A DNA stretch of 42,659 nt, taken from positions 1 to 42,659 of the forward strand of contig JAFAGR010000066.1 of the NCBI GenBank assembly GCA_023422565.1. Direction: 5' to 3'. The number at the start of each line of letters is the position of its first letter. Within the stretch, counting starts at the first letter, position 1. Origin of the DNA: Bacteroidota bacterium. Its GTDB lineage: Bacteria; Bacteroidota; Bacteroidia; Chitinophagales; Chitinophagaceae. Shown in pieces: positions 6,488 to 13,814 of the stretch. Below the pieces are notes generated by a model, which saw only the letters and a list, made by a program, of their open reading frames with translations, was not told where the DNA came from and searched no databases. A program made the translations under genes and the position numbers.

Positions 6488-7747
6488 TTATTTCAATCCA
6501 AACACTTTCTTCACATCTTTCACCGCGTCAAGCTTTTCCCATGTAAAGAGTTCAACTTTCTTCTTCACAGATTTTCCTTCGGGTGAAGTGAATGTTTTCT
6601 CCACGATCTCGTGCTTGCGGCCCATGTGACCGTATGCTGCGGTTTCGCTGTACATCGGGTTGCGCAACTTAAGACGCTGTTCAATGAAGTACGGGCGCAT
6701 ATCAAAGGCAGGCATCTTCATGATCTTTTCAGCGATCTCACCATCGGTCATATTCACCTTTGCAGTGCCGTATGTATTCACGAAGATACTTGTAGGCTGT
6801 GCTACGCCAATGGCGTAAGAAACCTGTACCAGCACCTCATCGCACAAACCTGCCGCTACAAGGTTCTTGGCAATATGCCTTGTTGCATAAGCCGCCGAAC
6901 GGTCAACCTTGCTGGGATCTTTTCCGCTGAATGCACCACCACCATGGGCGCCTTTTCCGCCGTAAGTATCAACGATAATTTTACGTCCCGTCAATCCTGT
7001 ATCGCCGTGCGGGCCACCGATCACAAACTTACCTGTAGGGTTAATGTGGTATTTGATCTTGTTATTGAAAAGGTGGTTGTATTTAGGATATTTCGCTTTT
7101 ACGCGCGGGATCACGATATTGATGATGTCTTTCTTAATGCGCGCAAGCATCGCCTCATCTTTCGCAAAATCATCATGCTGTGTTGATATCACGATCGCAT
7201 CAATACGCACGGGCTGGTTATTGTCATCGTACTCCAATGTTACCTGGCTCTTTGCATCAGGGCGCAGATATTTGATCTGCTTATTCTCCCTGCGAACTGC
7301 CGCCATCTCCAACAAAATATAATGTGCGAGATCAAGAGCCAAAGGCATGTAGTTATCGGTTTCATTAGTTGCATAACCGAACATCATACCCTGGTCGCCC
7401 GCGCCCTGTTCTTCTTTTTTCTTTTTGTCTACACCCTGGTTAATGTCTGAGGACTGCTCATGAATTGCAGAAAGGATCCCGCAACTGTTTGCTTCAAACA
7501 TATATTCGCTTTTGGTGTAACCGATCTTGCGGATAACACCGCGTGCAATTTCCTGCACATCAAGATAAGCCTTGCTCTTAACCTCTCCGGCAAGTATCAC
7601 CTGGCCTGTGGTTACAAGCGTTTCGCAGGCTACTTTGCTGTTTGGGTCGAAGGCGAGAAAATTATCGATAAGCGCATCGCTGATTTGGTCTGCCACCTTA
7701 TCAGGATGGCCTTCACTTACTGACTCTGAAGTAAATAAATATGGCAT
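6488..7747 (-). CDS. metK: S-adenosylmethionine synthetase
   Basis: MetK makes SAM, phosphate and diphosphate from methionine and ATP, in the cytoplasm, usually as a tetramer. It supplies the methyl donor for the methyltransferases in this window. The 419 residues carry the N-terminal SEGHPDKVADQISDA motif (His14 is the catalytic-site histidine), GAGDQGMMFGYA in the centre, the phosphate-binding GGPHGDTGLTGRK, and the glycine-rich GGGAFSGKDPSKVDRSAAY near the C-terminal third. It is longer than E. coli MetK (384) but normal for Bacteroidota. The ATG at 7747 follows a TATATTTG promoter element by 19 bases. A strong terminator follows, so it is a single-gene unit even though DUF4270 lies only 38 bases upstream on the same strand. 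Confidence 0.97.
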   Translation of the reverse strand: MPYLFTSESVSEGHPDKVADQISDALIDNFLAFDPNSKVACETLVTTGQVILAGEVKSKAYLDVQEIARGVIRKIGYTKSEYMFEANSCGILSAIHEQSSDINQGVDKKKKEEQGAGDQGMMFGYATNETDNYMPLALDLAHYILLEMAAVRRENKQIKYLRPDAKSQVTLEYDDNNQPVRIDAIVISTQHDDFAKDEAMLARIKKDIINIVIPRVKAKYPKYNHLFNNKIKYHINPTGKFVIGGPHGDTGLTGRKIIVDTYGGKGAHGGGAFSGKDPSKVDRSAAYATRHIAKNLVAAGLCDEVLVQVSYAIGVAQPTSIFVNTYGTAKVNMTDGEIAEKIMKMPAFDMRPYFIEQRLKLRNPMYSETAAYGHMGRKHEIVEKTFTSPEGKSVKKKVELFTWEKLDAVKDVKKVFGLK

Positions 7748-7766
7748 GTTAGTTTTTTTGGAATGG

Positions 7767-7774
7767 CAAATATA
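7767..7774 (-). promoter_or_regulatory. -7 element TATATTTG of metK
   Basis: An exact TAnnTTTG match on the minus strand in the 38-base gap between DUF4270 and metK, 19 bases before the ATG. It gives a 5' leader of only about 12 bases. No SAM riboswitch is possible in that space. Confidence 0.65.
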
Positions 7775-7785
7775 AGGTGTGAGCC

Positions 7786-9306
7786 TTAAACGCGGGAGTA
7801 AATTATGACCATCCGCATTTTATAATTCGCATTTCCCCCACCGCCTACTATCACCCTGCCGTATGCCAGCGGGTTGTTGTAATTGGTGATTATGCGCGTA
7901 AACTGCGGGTAAGTAAAACTGTATGGTGCCGATAACCGCAAGGCATGATTGGGTATTTCCTGCTTCGATATTTTCTGCACAAACCGTGATACATTAAATA
8001 CGTAGTAGGAAATATTTCTTCCGCTAACAGGGTCAAGTTTTTTTCTGACCACGCCCCCGTAATAATTGAAATCAACCTGTGAAGGATAATACGGTATGGT
8101 GGTGCCCTGAACATAATCGGGGCGGTAGAACTGGTTAGGATTCAGATCTTCATAGATCGGCTTGTAAAAATTGTTTGTGCCGGTGTCTTTCAAATCCAGG
8201 TATAAAAAATTCGGTGGTGCGAAAATACTGTCGTACAGAAAGTTTGCAGAAGGAACCTGTTCAATGGTGATCTGAGCCCGATGAATAATTCGTTTAGGGT
8301 AGCCCGTTAGTCCGGGTATGGAAAGCCCGGCAAATGTGCCCGGCGTAGTTTGCAGGTAGATCTTTTCATTAGAGATACCTTCCGGCGGATAAGTGCCCGT
8401 ACTTCTGTCGCGTACCAAATAGTTTGCGGATGCAGAAGGCTTCACCCGGTTTATTTCAAACTGGTTCATGGTTAGTGAAGAGTAGGAAGTGTCGATCACG
8501 TTATTCCTTCTCTTTTTGAAATGGATCTCAAGGCGCGTATTGGCTTCCATCAGGGCGGTGTACATAAGCGCATTGCCTGAAATTGCCTTCACGCCAAGGC
8601 CCGGAAAGCGGCGGCGGAAAATGGAATCGCTGTAGAAACCATTGATACCTGACGCCGTGGAATCCTGCAACATTAACAGAGTATAAAATTCAGAGGAAGG
8701 ATCAATTTTGATGCGGATCTGGTTGATCACAGAATCCTGCCCCTTGCTGATCTTCATATAATTTTTCAGCGTACGGATGTCAACCGAAGTAACCTGGGAG
8801 ATCGGCATAGGCTTCACCGGCGGCGCATAGGTAACGGGCTTCATATAATGAAGCGAATCGCGCCAGAAAGGATCTGCAAGGTCTGAATCAATTTCATAAG
8901 CCTGAATCTGTTGGGGCACGGTGCTGTCGCCAAAGAATCCTTTATAACTAAGGCAAAGTACCATTGAATCAATCGCCACGATGGTATCTCCTGCATTTCC
9001 CAAATAATAAGGAAAGAAGTCAGGTTTAGGCTGAAGGAAGATGTCGCCCGTGGTGCGGCCAAAATCGGGATCGTTTTCGATTTTTCCTAGTACATGGGCA
9101 TCTGTAAGATATACTTTAGCCGTATCATCCGGGCTTCCACCCTGGCTGGTGATAATATCCAGGGTATCGGCAAAGGTGTTGATATTGTCAACCTCCGGTA
9201 TGAGGTCTGTTCCTAAGGTTGTAGTATCGAGTTTTGTGCAGCTATATCCTAAAAAGATCAGTGCTATCAGCGCCGGTACAGATACGGCGGCAAAGTGTTT
9301 CTTCAC
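7786..9306 (-). CDS. DUF4270 family lipoprotein
   Basis: A 506-residue predicted lipoprotein of the Bacteroidota-specific DUF4270 family, function unknown. The N-terminal 23 residues (MKKHFAAVSVPALIALIFLG then YSC) are a type II signal with Cys23. They are followed by the family opening TKLDTTTLGTDLIPEVDNIN and NTFADTLDI. The rest is rich in beta strands with many Tyr, Asn and Pro residues, consistent with an envelope protein exposed to the periplasm or surface. It lies 30 bases downstream of the GlgA-like gene on the same strand and probably shares its promoter (10193-10200). The pair sits divergent from panC, an order I recall from other Bacteroidota. The family is clear; the role is not. 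Confidence 0.85.
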   Translation of the reverse strand: MKKHFAAVSVPALIALIFLGYSCTKLDTTTLGTDLIPEVDNINTFADTLDIITSQGGSPDDTAKVYLTDAHVLGKIENDPDFGRTTGDIFLQPKPDFFPYYLGNAGDTIVAIDSMVLCLSYKGFFGDSTVPQQIQAYEIDSDLADPFWRDSLHYMKPVTYAPPVKPMPISQVTSVDIRTLKNYMKISKGQDSVINQIRIKIDPSSEFYTLLMLQDSTASGINGFYSDSIFRRRFPGLGVKAISGNALMYTALMEANTRLEIHFKKRRNNVIDTSYSSLTMNQFEINRVKPSASANYLVRDRSTGTYPPEGISNEKIYLQTTPGTFAGLSIPGLTGYPKRIIHRAQITIEQVPSANFLYDSIFAPPNFLYLDLKDTGTNNFYKPIYEDLNPNQFYRPDYVQGTTIPYYPSQVDFNYYGGVVRKKLDPVSGRNISYYVFNVSRFVQKISKQEIPNHALRLSAPYSFTYPQFTRIITNYNNPLAYGRVIVGGGGNANYKMRMVIIYSRV

Positions 9307-9336
9307 AAACTTATTTTATGGTAATCAGCAGATTAA

Positions 9337-10149
9337 CTATTTGGAAAGATCGGTATACAATTGTAAATAGTCTGTTAAATCACTATCGGCATTGTACTTA
9401 AGTATCTTCTTCCCCTTCACTTTTGAGAACTCTTCAGCCAGCTTCTTATCCGTATTATCTGCTCCAAAAGTGATCGCGTCTGCAAATGCAGCGCCGCCAC
9501 GGAACATCGCCACATTGTTCACGTCTTTAAATGGTTCAAGTTCCTTTTTGGTAACATTATCATTAATGGTAGCCAGTTTCAGGAAGTCAGCGCCAAGTTT
9601 ATCTTTAAATGTGCTTTGGCCGATGGTATAAATGATCTTACTGTTGCTGAAAACAGGTTCTTTTTTGTATGCTGAGCGGATCAGCATGGGGATAAGGCCT
9701 GTCATCCAGCCGCTGCAGTGAATGATGTCCGGCGGCCAGCCAAATTTTTTCACTGTTTCAAGGGCTCCTTTGCAAAATAGGACGGTGCGTAAACCATTGT
9801 CGTCAAACCAATTATCTTTTTCGTCGGTAAATATTGATTTGCGCTTGAAATAGTCTTCGTTATCCAGGAAGTAGATCTGTAAGCGGGCATTTGGCAGCGA
9901 AGCAACCTTAATTGTAAGCGGGTAATCATCATTATCGATGGTTACATTAATCCCTGAAAGCCTCACAACTTCATGCAGGCGGTGCCTTCTTTCGTTTATC
10001 ACGCCAAACTTCGGCATGATGCACCTCACCTCCATATTGTTGTCGTTGCTCATTACTGCCAGCTTATTCACAATTTCAGCATACTCTGTCATCTCCAGGT
10101 AGGGCGACATCTCGTTGGCAATAAATAAAATTCTTTTCTTTGTTGACAT
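9337..10149 (-). CDS. Glycogen/starch synthase N-terminal-like protein (GT5 catalytic-domain fragment family)
   Basis: A 270-residue protein matching only the N-terminal Rossmann half of GT5 glycogen synthases: KKRILFIANEMSPYLEMTEY at the start, VRCIMPKFGVINERRH, LQIYFLDNEDYF and PDIIHCSGWMTGLIPMLI. Real glycogen synthases are about 480 residues and open with a Lys-Thr/Val-Gly-Gly loop that binds ADP-glucose. Here that place reads MTEYAEIVNKLA, with the lysine and both glycines missing. The C-terminal nucleotide-binding half is absent. A glycogen synthase reaction is therefore unlikely. It is intact rather than a pseudogene: there is a good start, a promoter element (10193-10200) and a following DUF4270 gene 30 bases on. 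It may be a binding or regulatory protein linked to DUF4270 or pantothenate synthesis (inference only). Confidence 0.8.
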   Translation of the reverse strand: MSTKKRILFIANEMSPYLEMTEYAEIVNKLAVMSNDNNMEVRCIMPKFGVINERRHRLHEVVRLSGINVTIDNDDYPLTIKVASLPNARLQIYFLDNEDYFKRKSIFTDEKDNWFDDNGLRTVLFCKGALETVKKFGWPPDIIHCSGWMTGLIPMLIRSAYKKEPVFSNSKIIYTIGQSTFKDKLGADFLKLATINDNVTKKELEPFKDVNNVAMFRGGAAFADAITFGADNTDKKLAEEFSKVKGKKILKYNADSDLTDYLQLYTDLSK

Positions 10150-10192
10150 GTGATACTTGGTTAGGTTGCAGGAAATAATTTCTAACGGTTTG

Positions 10193-10200
10193 CAAAGTTA
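10193..10200 (-). promoter_or_regulatory. -7 element TAACTTTG of the GlgA-like/DUF4270 operon
   Basis: An exact TAnnTTTG match on the minus strand, 43 bases before the ATG at 10149, in the divergent gap with panC. A one-mismatch + strand element (TACGTTTT, 10199-10206) touches it and could serve panC, so the two promoters may overlap. Confidence 0.6.
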
Positions 10201-10262
10201 CGTTTTTTTTCCGGAAATAGCTGGAGGATACGGCTTTGGAGGCCAGGATTAACCTGAATTTG

Positions 10263-11096
10263 ATGAAAATATATAAAACTGCGGAGACACTTGAAGGCGG
10301 CCTCCGGGAGGCCTGGAGCCGGAATATTGAAACCGGCTTTGTACCCACGATGGGTGCGCTGCATGAGGGCCACCTCTCCCTGATAAGGAAGGCCAAATTC
10401 GACGGTAAGCTGGTGGTTTGCAGCATTTTCGTGAACCCGACTCAGTTTAATAATGCAGATGACCTTGAAAAATATCCAAGGCCGGTTGAGGAAGATATTG
10501 CCCTGCTGGAAGGCGAAGGCTGCGACATATTGTTTCTCCCCTCAGAAGCAGAAATATACCCCGCGGATTATGAGGCCGAAAAATATGATCTCGGCAACCT
10601 GGAAACGATGTTGGAAGGCGCTTTTCGTCCCGGCCATTTCCAGGGCGTATGCCAGGTAGTGCACAGGCTATTGCAAATTGTTCGCCCGCAAAAAATGTAC
10701 ATTGGCCAGAAAGATTACCAGCAATGCATGGTGCTTCAAAAATTGGTGGAGATAACCAACAGCCCGGTGAAGATCGAACGGGTGGCCACGATGCGGGAAA
10801 GCGATGGCCTGGCAATGAGCAGCCGGAACCGGCGTTTGTCTGCAGAAGCCCGGATAAAAGCCCCGATTATTTATGAAGCCCTCACCAGGGTTGCAGACGG
10901 AAAAAGCAGGCCGCTGCCTGAGGTATTGTTCGAAGCAAGGAAACTACTTTCTGACAACGGGTATATTGTTGATTATGTGGAAGTGGCCGATGCTGCCACG
11001 CTTGAAGTATTGGCCGAATGGAACGACCGGCCGAAAGTAGTATTGGCCGCCGCGCTCATAGATGATGTGAGGCTAATCGATAATTTGATGATGTGA
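10263..11096 (+). CDS. panC: Pantothenate synthetase (pantoate-beta-alanine ligase)
   Basis: PanC joins pantoate and beta-alanine with ATP hydrolysis to AMP, the last step of pantothenate (vitamin B5) synthesis, in the cytoplasm. The 277 residues fit the family (about 280). The HxGH-type ATP site is PTMGALHEGHLSLI (His34 and His37), followed by VVCSIFVNPTQFN, FRPGHFQGVCQVV, the QKDYQQ segment and the ATP-lid motif ESDGLAMSSRNRRLS. I start at the ATG 10263 (MKIYKTAETLEG). A TTG at 10236 would add nine residues with no homology. panB lies about 2.7 kb downstream on the same strand and no panD is visible in the window. The stop codon lies inside a 16-base tandem repeat (11079-11120). Confidence 0.96.
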   Translation: MKIYKTAETLEGGLREAWSRNIETGFVPTMGALHEGHLSLIRKAKFDGKLVVCSIFVNPTQFNNADDLEKYPRPVEEDIALLEGEGCDILFLPSEAEIYPADYEAEKYDLGNLETMLEGAFRPGHFQGVCQVVHRLLQIVRPQKMYIGQKDYQQCMVLQKLVEITNSPVKIERVATMRESDGLAMSSRNRRLSAEARIKAPIIYEALTRVADGKSRPLPEVLFEARKLLSDNGYIVDYVEVADAATLEVLAEWNDRPKVVLAAALIDDVRLIDNLMM

Positions 11097-11120
11097 TAAT
11101 TTGATGATGTGATAATTTGT
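11079..11120 (+). repeat. 16-base tandem repeat spanning the panC stop codon
   Basis: GATAATTTGATGATGT begins at 11079 and 11095, and a partial third copy starts at 11111. The first copy encodes the last PanC residues (DNLMM) and the panC TGA is formed at the junction with the second. The unit is not a multiple of three, so slippage would alter the PanC C-terminus or its stop. Confidence 0.85.
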
Positions 11121-11161
11121 TTATGTTTTCTGTGATTGATTTCCCGTTTTCAATCCCATAT

Positions 11162-11183
11162 CTCAAAACCCATAACCCATAAC
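11162..11183. repeat. Left arm of a 22-base exact inverted repeat (right arm 12704-12725)
   Basis: The 22 bases here (starting CTCAAAACCCATAACCC) are the exact reverse complement of 12704-12725. The arms bracket the two overlapping genes at 11207-12689 and differ from a chance match by their length and shared repeat character (GGGTTAT units). Confidence 0.8.
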
Positions 11184-11206
11184 TTCTTCACACCGCACTA
11201 ACCCTC

Positions 11207-12244
11207 ATGCCTAAACGCTTTTTAAACATACTCCAGTACATTCTTTTTCTCGGCGCGGGAATTTTTTTGGTATGGTGGCAATTAAAAAGCATGAACCAGG
11301 CGGAATGGAAGGATTTCAAAGCATCTTTGAAAGGAGTGAATTACTGGGTAATACTTCCGGTTTTCATAATGAGTATGCTTAGCCATTTAAGCCGGGCAAT
11401 GCGATGGCAGATCATTTTGGAGCCGCTCGGTTATAAGCCGAAACTCAAAAATGTATTTGCCAGCCTGATGGTAGGTTATCTGGCCAATGCGGCTGTTCCT
11501 CGTTTAGGCGAAGTGCTTCGCTGCACTTTTTTGGCGAGATATGAAAAACTGAAGGTGGATAAATTGTTCGGCTCCATTGTACTTGAGCGCACCTTTGATT
11601 TTCTCTGCTTTCTGGTGTTCATCGCCATCACGGTTCTTATACAGGTTGAACTTGTCGGAGATTATTTCACTAAAAATATTGATGCCATTGCCAATAAAGA
11701 AGGGTTGCCGGTATGGTTGAAAATCTTCCTCTTTTTGTTGTTTGGATTGGCCTTCGTGTTTTTCTTAAGATGGTGCAGAAGGAAATTTCCTCAGAATAAA
11801 ATTGTAGGCGCCGTAAATAAATTTTCAACCGGAATTATGCAACGCTTCACTGCAATATTAAAATTGAAGAGGAAGCGTGAGTTTTTTCTTCACACCCTTT
11901 TTATCTGGAGCATGTACCTGCTTATGGTGTATGTGGGTTTCAATGCAATGGACAGCACTTCTTCGCTCGGAATTCCCGCTGCATTCTCGGTGCTCACACT
12001 TGCCACTGTGGCCATGATCGCCACTCCCGGGGGCATGGGATCCTTCCCTCTTTTTGTGATGGAAACTCTTTTGCTTTATGGAATATATGCTGTGGAAGGA
12101 AAAGCATTTGGGTGGTTACTCTGGGGCGTTAATACAGTTATCTTTATCATTGCGGGCGTTACGGCAATGATATTGCTGCCCTATATGAACAAAAAGAAAA
12201 ATGAAAGCAACTCACAACATACCGGGGAAGATCTTCAACGTTGA
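11207..12244 (+). CDS. Flippase-like integral membrane protein (lysylphosphatidylglycerol synthase TM region / UPF0104 family)
   Basis: A 345-residue polytopic membrane protein with about eight hydrophobic segments, beginning with ILFLGAGIFLVWWQL. The UPF0104/LPG_synthase_TM signature is visible: SHLSRAMRWQIILEPLGYKP, then GYLANAAVPRLGEVLRC with the conserved Arg-x-Gly-Glu, and ATPGGMGSFPLFVMETLLL. Relatives move or flip lipids or lipid-linked precursors (AglD, MprF N-terminal half), but the substrate here is unknown. Only the membrane half is present, with no C-terminal synthase domain. The last 44 bases overlap rfaE2, so the two are translationally coupled. That hints at a role in LPS or heptose-containing envelope lipid (inference). 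Confidence 0.85.
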   Translation: MPKRFLNILQYILFLGAGIFLVWWQLKSMNQAEWKDFKASLKGVNYWVILPVFIMSMLSHLSRAMRWQIILEPLGYKPKLKNVFASLMVGYLANAAVPRLGEVLRCTFLARYEKLKVDKLFGSIVLERTFDFLCFLVFIAITVLIQVELVGDYFTKNIDAIANKEGLPVWLKIFLFLLFGLAFVFFLRWCRRKFPQNKIVGAVNKFSTGIMQRFTAILKLKRKREFFLHTLFIWSMYLLMVYVGFNAMDSTSSLGIPAAFSVLTLATVAMIATPGGMGSFPLFVMETLLLYGIYAVEGKAFGWLLWGVNTVIFIIAGVTAMILLPYMNKKKNESNSQHTGEDLQR

Positions 12245-12689
12245 AAACCTCCGCCAACAAGTAGAGCGATGGAAACTCCTGGGCAAGAAAGTGGTTTTCA
12301 CAAATGGAGTGTTCGACATTTTGCATGAAGGCCACCTGTCATCACTTAATGAAGCCGCCTCTCATGGCGATTACCTTGTGGTGGCAGTAAACAGCGATGC
12401 CTCTGTAAAAAGGCTGAAAGGCGATTCGCGCCCGGTGAACAATGAAAATTCAAGAGCATTGTTACTGGCCTCATTGCTGGTAACCGATGCGATTGTGGTT
12501 TTTCACGAAGACACGCCGATTGAAGTGGTAAAAAGTATAATGCCGGATGTAATGGTAAAAGGCGGCGACTATAAGTTGGAGGACATAGCCGGCGCAAAAG
12601 AGGTTCTGGAAAATGGCGGTAAGGTTATACTCGCTAAAATAGTTGAAGGAGTTTCCACAACGAATATTATTGACCGAATTAAGAAGTAA
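12201..12689 (+). CDS. rfaE2: D-glycero-beta-D-manno-heptose 1-phosphate adenylyltransferase (RfaE domain II)
   Basis: A 162-residue nucleotidyltransferase that activates heptose 1-phosphate with ATP to ADP-heptose for LPS core synthesis. The N-terminal VVFTNGVFDILHEGHLSSL holds the HxGH site (His42 and His45). VVAVNSDASVKRLKG, VNNENSRALLLASL, VMVKGGDYK and the end EGVSTTNIIDRI follow the RfaE2 pattern. In E. coli this is the C-terminal part of the bifunctional HldE; here it stands alone and the kinase half is not in the window. The ATG at 12201 lies inside the flippase-like gene (44-base overlap), and the residues it adds match the usual RfaE2 N-terminus. A G-rich repeat starts 6 bases past its stop. 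Confidence 0.93.
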   Translation: MKATHNIPGKIFNVENLRQQVERWKLLGKKVVFTNGVFDILHEGHLSSLNEAASHGDYLVVAVNSDASVKRLKGDSRPVNNENSRALLLASLLVTDAIVVFHEDTPIEVVKSIMPDVMVKGGDYKLEDIAGAKEVLENGGKVILAKIVEGVSTTNIIDRIKK

Positions 12690-12875
12690 GATGTGGGTTT
12701 TGGGTTATGGGTTATGGGTTTTGAGTTGTGAGTTTTGGGTTTTGGGTTTTGGGTTTTGAGTTCTGGGCTTTGAGTTCTGAGTTCTGAGTTTTGAGTTTTA
12801 ATTTGACCAACTACAAACTACCAACTACAAACTACCAACTACCCTACATGGCGTTAACGGACTAAAGATTAAAGA
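12690..12875. repeat. G/T-rich repeat tract with G-quadruplex motif, then an A/C-rich 14-base tandem repeat
   Basis: Four GGG runs at 12695, 12702, 12709 and 12716 with four-base loops make a perfect G3N4 quadruplex motif on the + strand. Three further runs follow at 12737, 12744 and 12751. The tract degenerates into GAGTTCT/GAGTTTT units to about 12800. From 12807 to 12842 the unit CCAACTACAAACTA repeats about 2.6 times. 12704-12725 is the right arm of the inverted repeat at 11162-11183. No gene lies here. Confidence 0.85.
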
Positions 12876-13760
12876 ATGATTCTGGCAGCAATAGACATAG
12901 GAAGTAATGCAGCACGGCTGCTGATCAGCGATGTACAAACTAACGGTGAGGGCAAACCGATTTTCAATAAGATCAACCTGGTTCGTGTTCCGTTAAGGCT
13001 TGGTTTTGATGTGTTTGAAAAAAAACTGATCTCGCCGGAAAAAAGGACTATGATGATGAGCACCATGGCGGCATTCAAAAACCTGTGTGCTGCCTATAAG
13101 GTCGAGAAATTAATAGCCTGCGCCACCAGCGCCATGCGTGATGCAGAGAATGCAAAGGAAATCATTGAAGAAATAGCGCGCGAGACGGGAATCCACATTG
13201 AAGTGATCTCCGGCGATGTGGAGGCTAATCTTATTTACGAAAACCATGTGGCAGAAAATCTCACAAAAGAGTTTAGTTACATGTACATTGATGTGGGCGG
13301 CGGAAGCACTGAACTTTCCTTTTTTGCCAATGGCGCGCTACATTCCAAAAAATCTTTCAACATCGGCACTATCAGGTTGCTTAAGAACATGGTGAAAGAC
13401 AAGGAGTGGGATGAAATGAAGAATTTCATTAAGCAAACAACCAAAGGGCAAAGGTCTGTAATTGCCATTGGCAGCGGCGGTAATATCAACAAGATATTTT
13501 CCTTGAGCAAAAAGAAGGATGGCAAGCCCATTCATATTGACCTGTTGCGCGATTATTATCACGAACTTGAAAATGTGCCCCTGGCCGAGAGGATTTCACG
13601 GTACAATTTGCGGGCAGACCGGGCTGACGTGATCGTTCCCGCCCTTTCCATTTATATTAATGTAATGCGTTGGGCCGGGGCAGATGAAATTTATGTGCCC
13701 AAGATCGGGTTGGCCGACGGGCTCGTTCAACATTTATATGAAGAAGTAACGCGCAAATGA
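12876..13760 (+). CDS. Ppx/GppA family phosphatase (exopolyphosphatase-like)
   Basis: A 294-residue member of the ASKHA-fold Ppx/GppA family, which removes phosphate from polyphosphate or from pppGpp. The N-terminal phosphate-binding loop is AAIDIGSNAARLLI (residues 4-17). ISGDVEANLIY (112-121) holds the catalytic-region glutamate at about 117, and DVGGGSTELSFF (139-150) is the second nucleotide/phosphate loop. It is the short two-domain form; E. coli Ppx is 513 residues with extra C-terminal domains. Polyphosphate and pppGpp cannot be told apart from sequence. It starts after the repeat tract at 12690-12842 and is followed 54 bases later by panB on the same strand, probably as one transcript. 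Confidence 0.9.
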   Translation: MILAAIDIGSNAARLLISDVQTNGEGKPIFNKINLVRVPLRLGFDVFEKKLISPEKRTMMMSTMAAFKNLCAAYKVEKLIACATSAMRDAENAKEIIEEIARETGIHIEVISGDVEANLIYENHVAENLTKEFSYMYIDVGGGSTELSFFANGALHSKKSFNIGTIRLLKNMVKDKEWDEMKNFIKQTTKGQRSVIAIGSGGNINKIFSLSKKKDGKPIHIDLLRDYYHELENVPLAERISRYNLRADRADVIVPALSIYINVMRWAGADEIYVPKIGLADGLVQHLYEEVTRK

Positions 13761-13814
13761 TTATTCCGTTTACCTTAGATGGTTATCAATAACTCCCATC
13801 CATAAAAAGCGATC

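Noticed and set aside
6611..7186. 191-residue frame antisense to metK
   Set aside because: metK is certain on the other strand; the frame is rich in Cys, His and Arg as expected for a shadow of conserved coding DNA.
7748..7785. Possible SAM riboswitch upstream of metK
   Set aside because: Only 38 bases separate metK from the upstream gene, and the promoter element occupies part of them.
9337..10149. Glycogen synthase pseudogene
   Set aside because: The short GlgA-like gene has an intact frame, promoter and operon partner, so it reads as a maintained half-length family rather than a broken gene.
10236..10262. Upstream TTG start for panC
   Set aside because: The nine added residues do not match the PanC N-terminus; ATG 10263 gives the family-typical MKIYKT start.
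12807..12842. CRISPR-like short regular repeats (CCAACTACAAACTA)
   Set aside because: The units are contiguous with no unique spacers and no cas genes are present; it is a simple tandem repeat.
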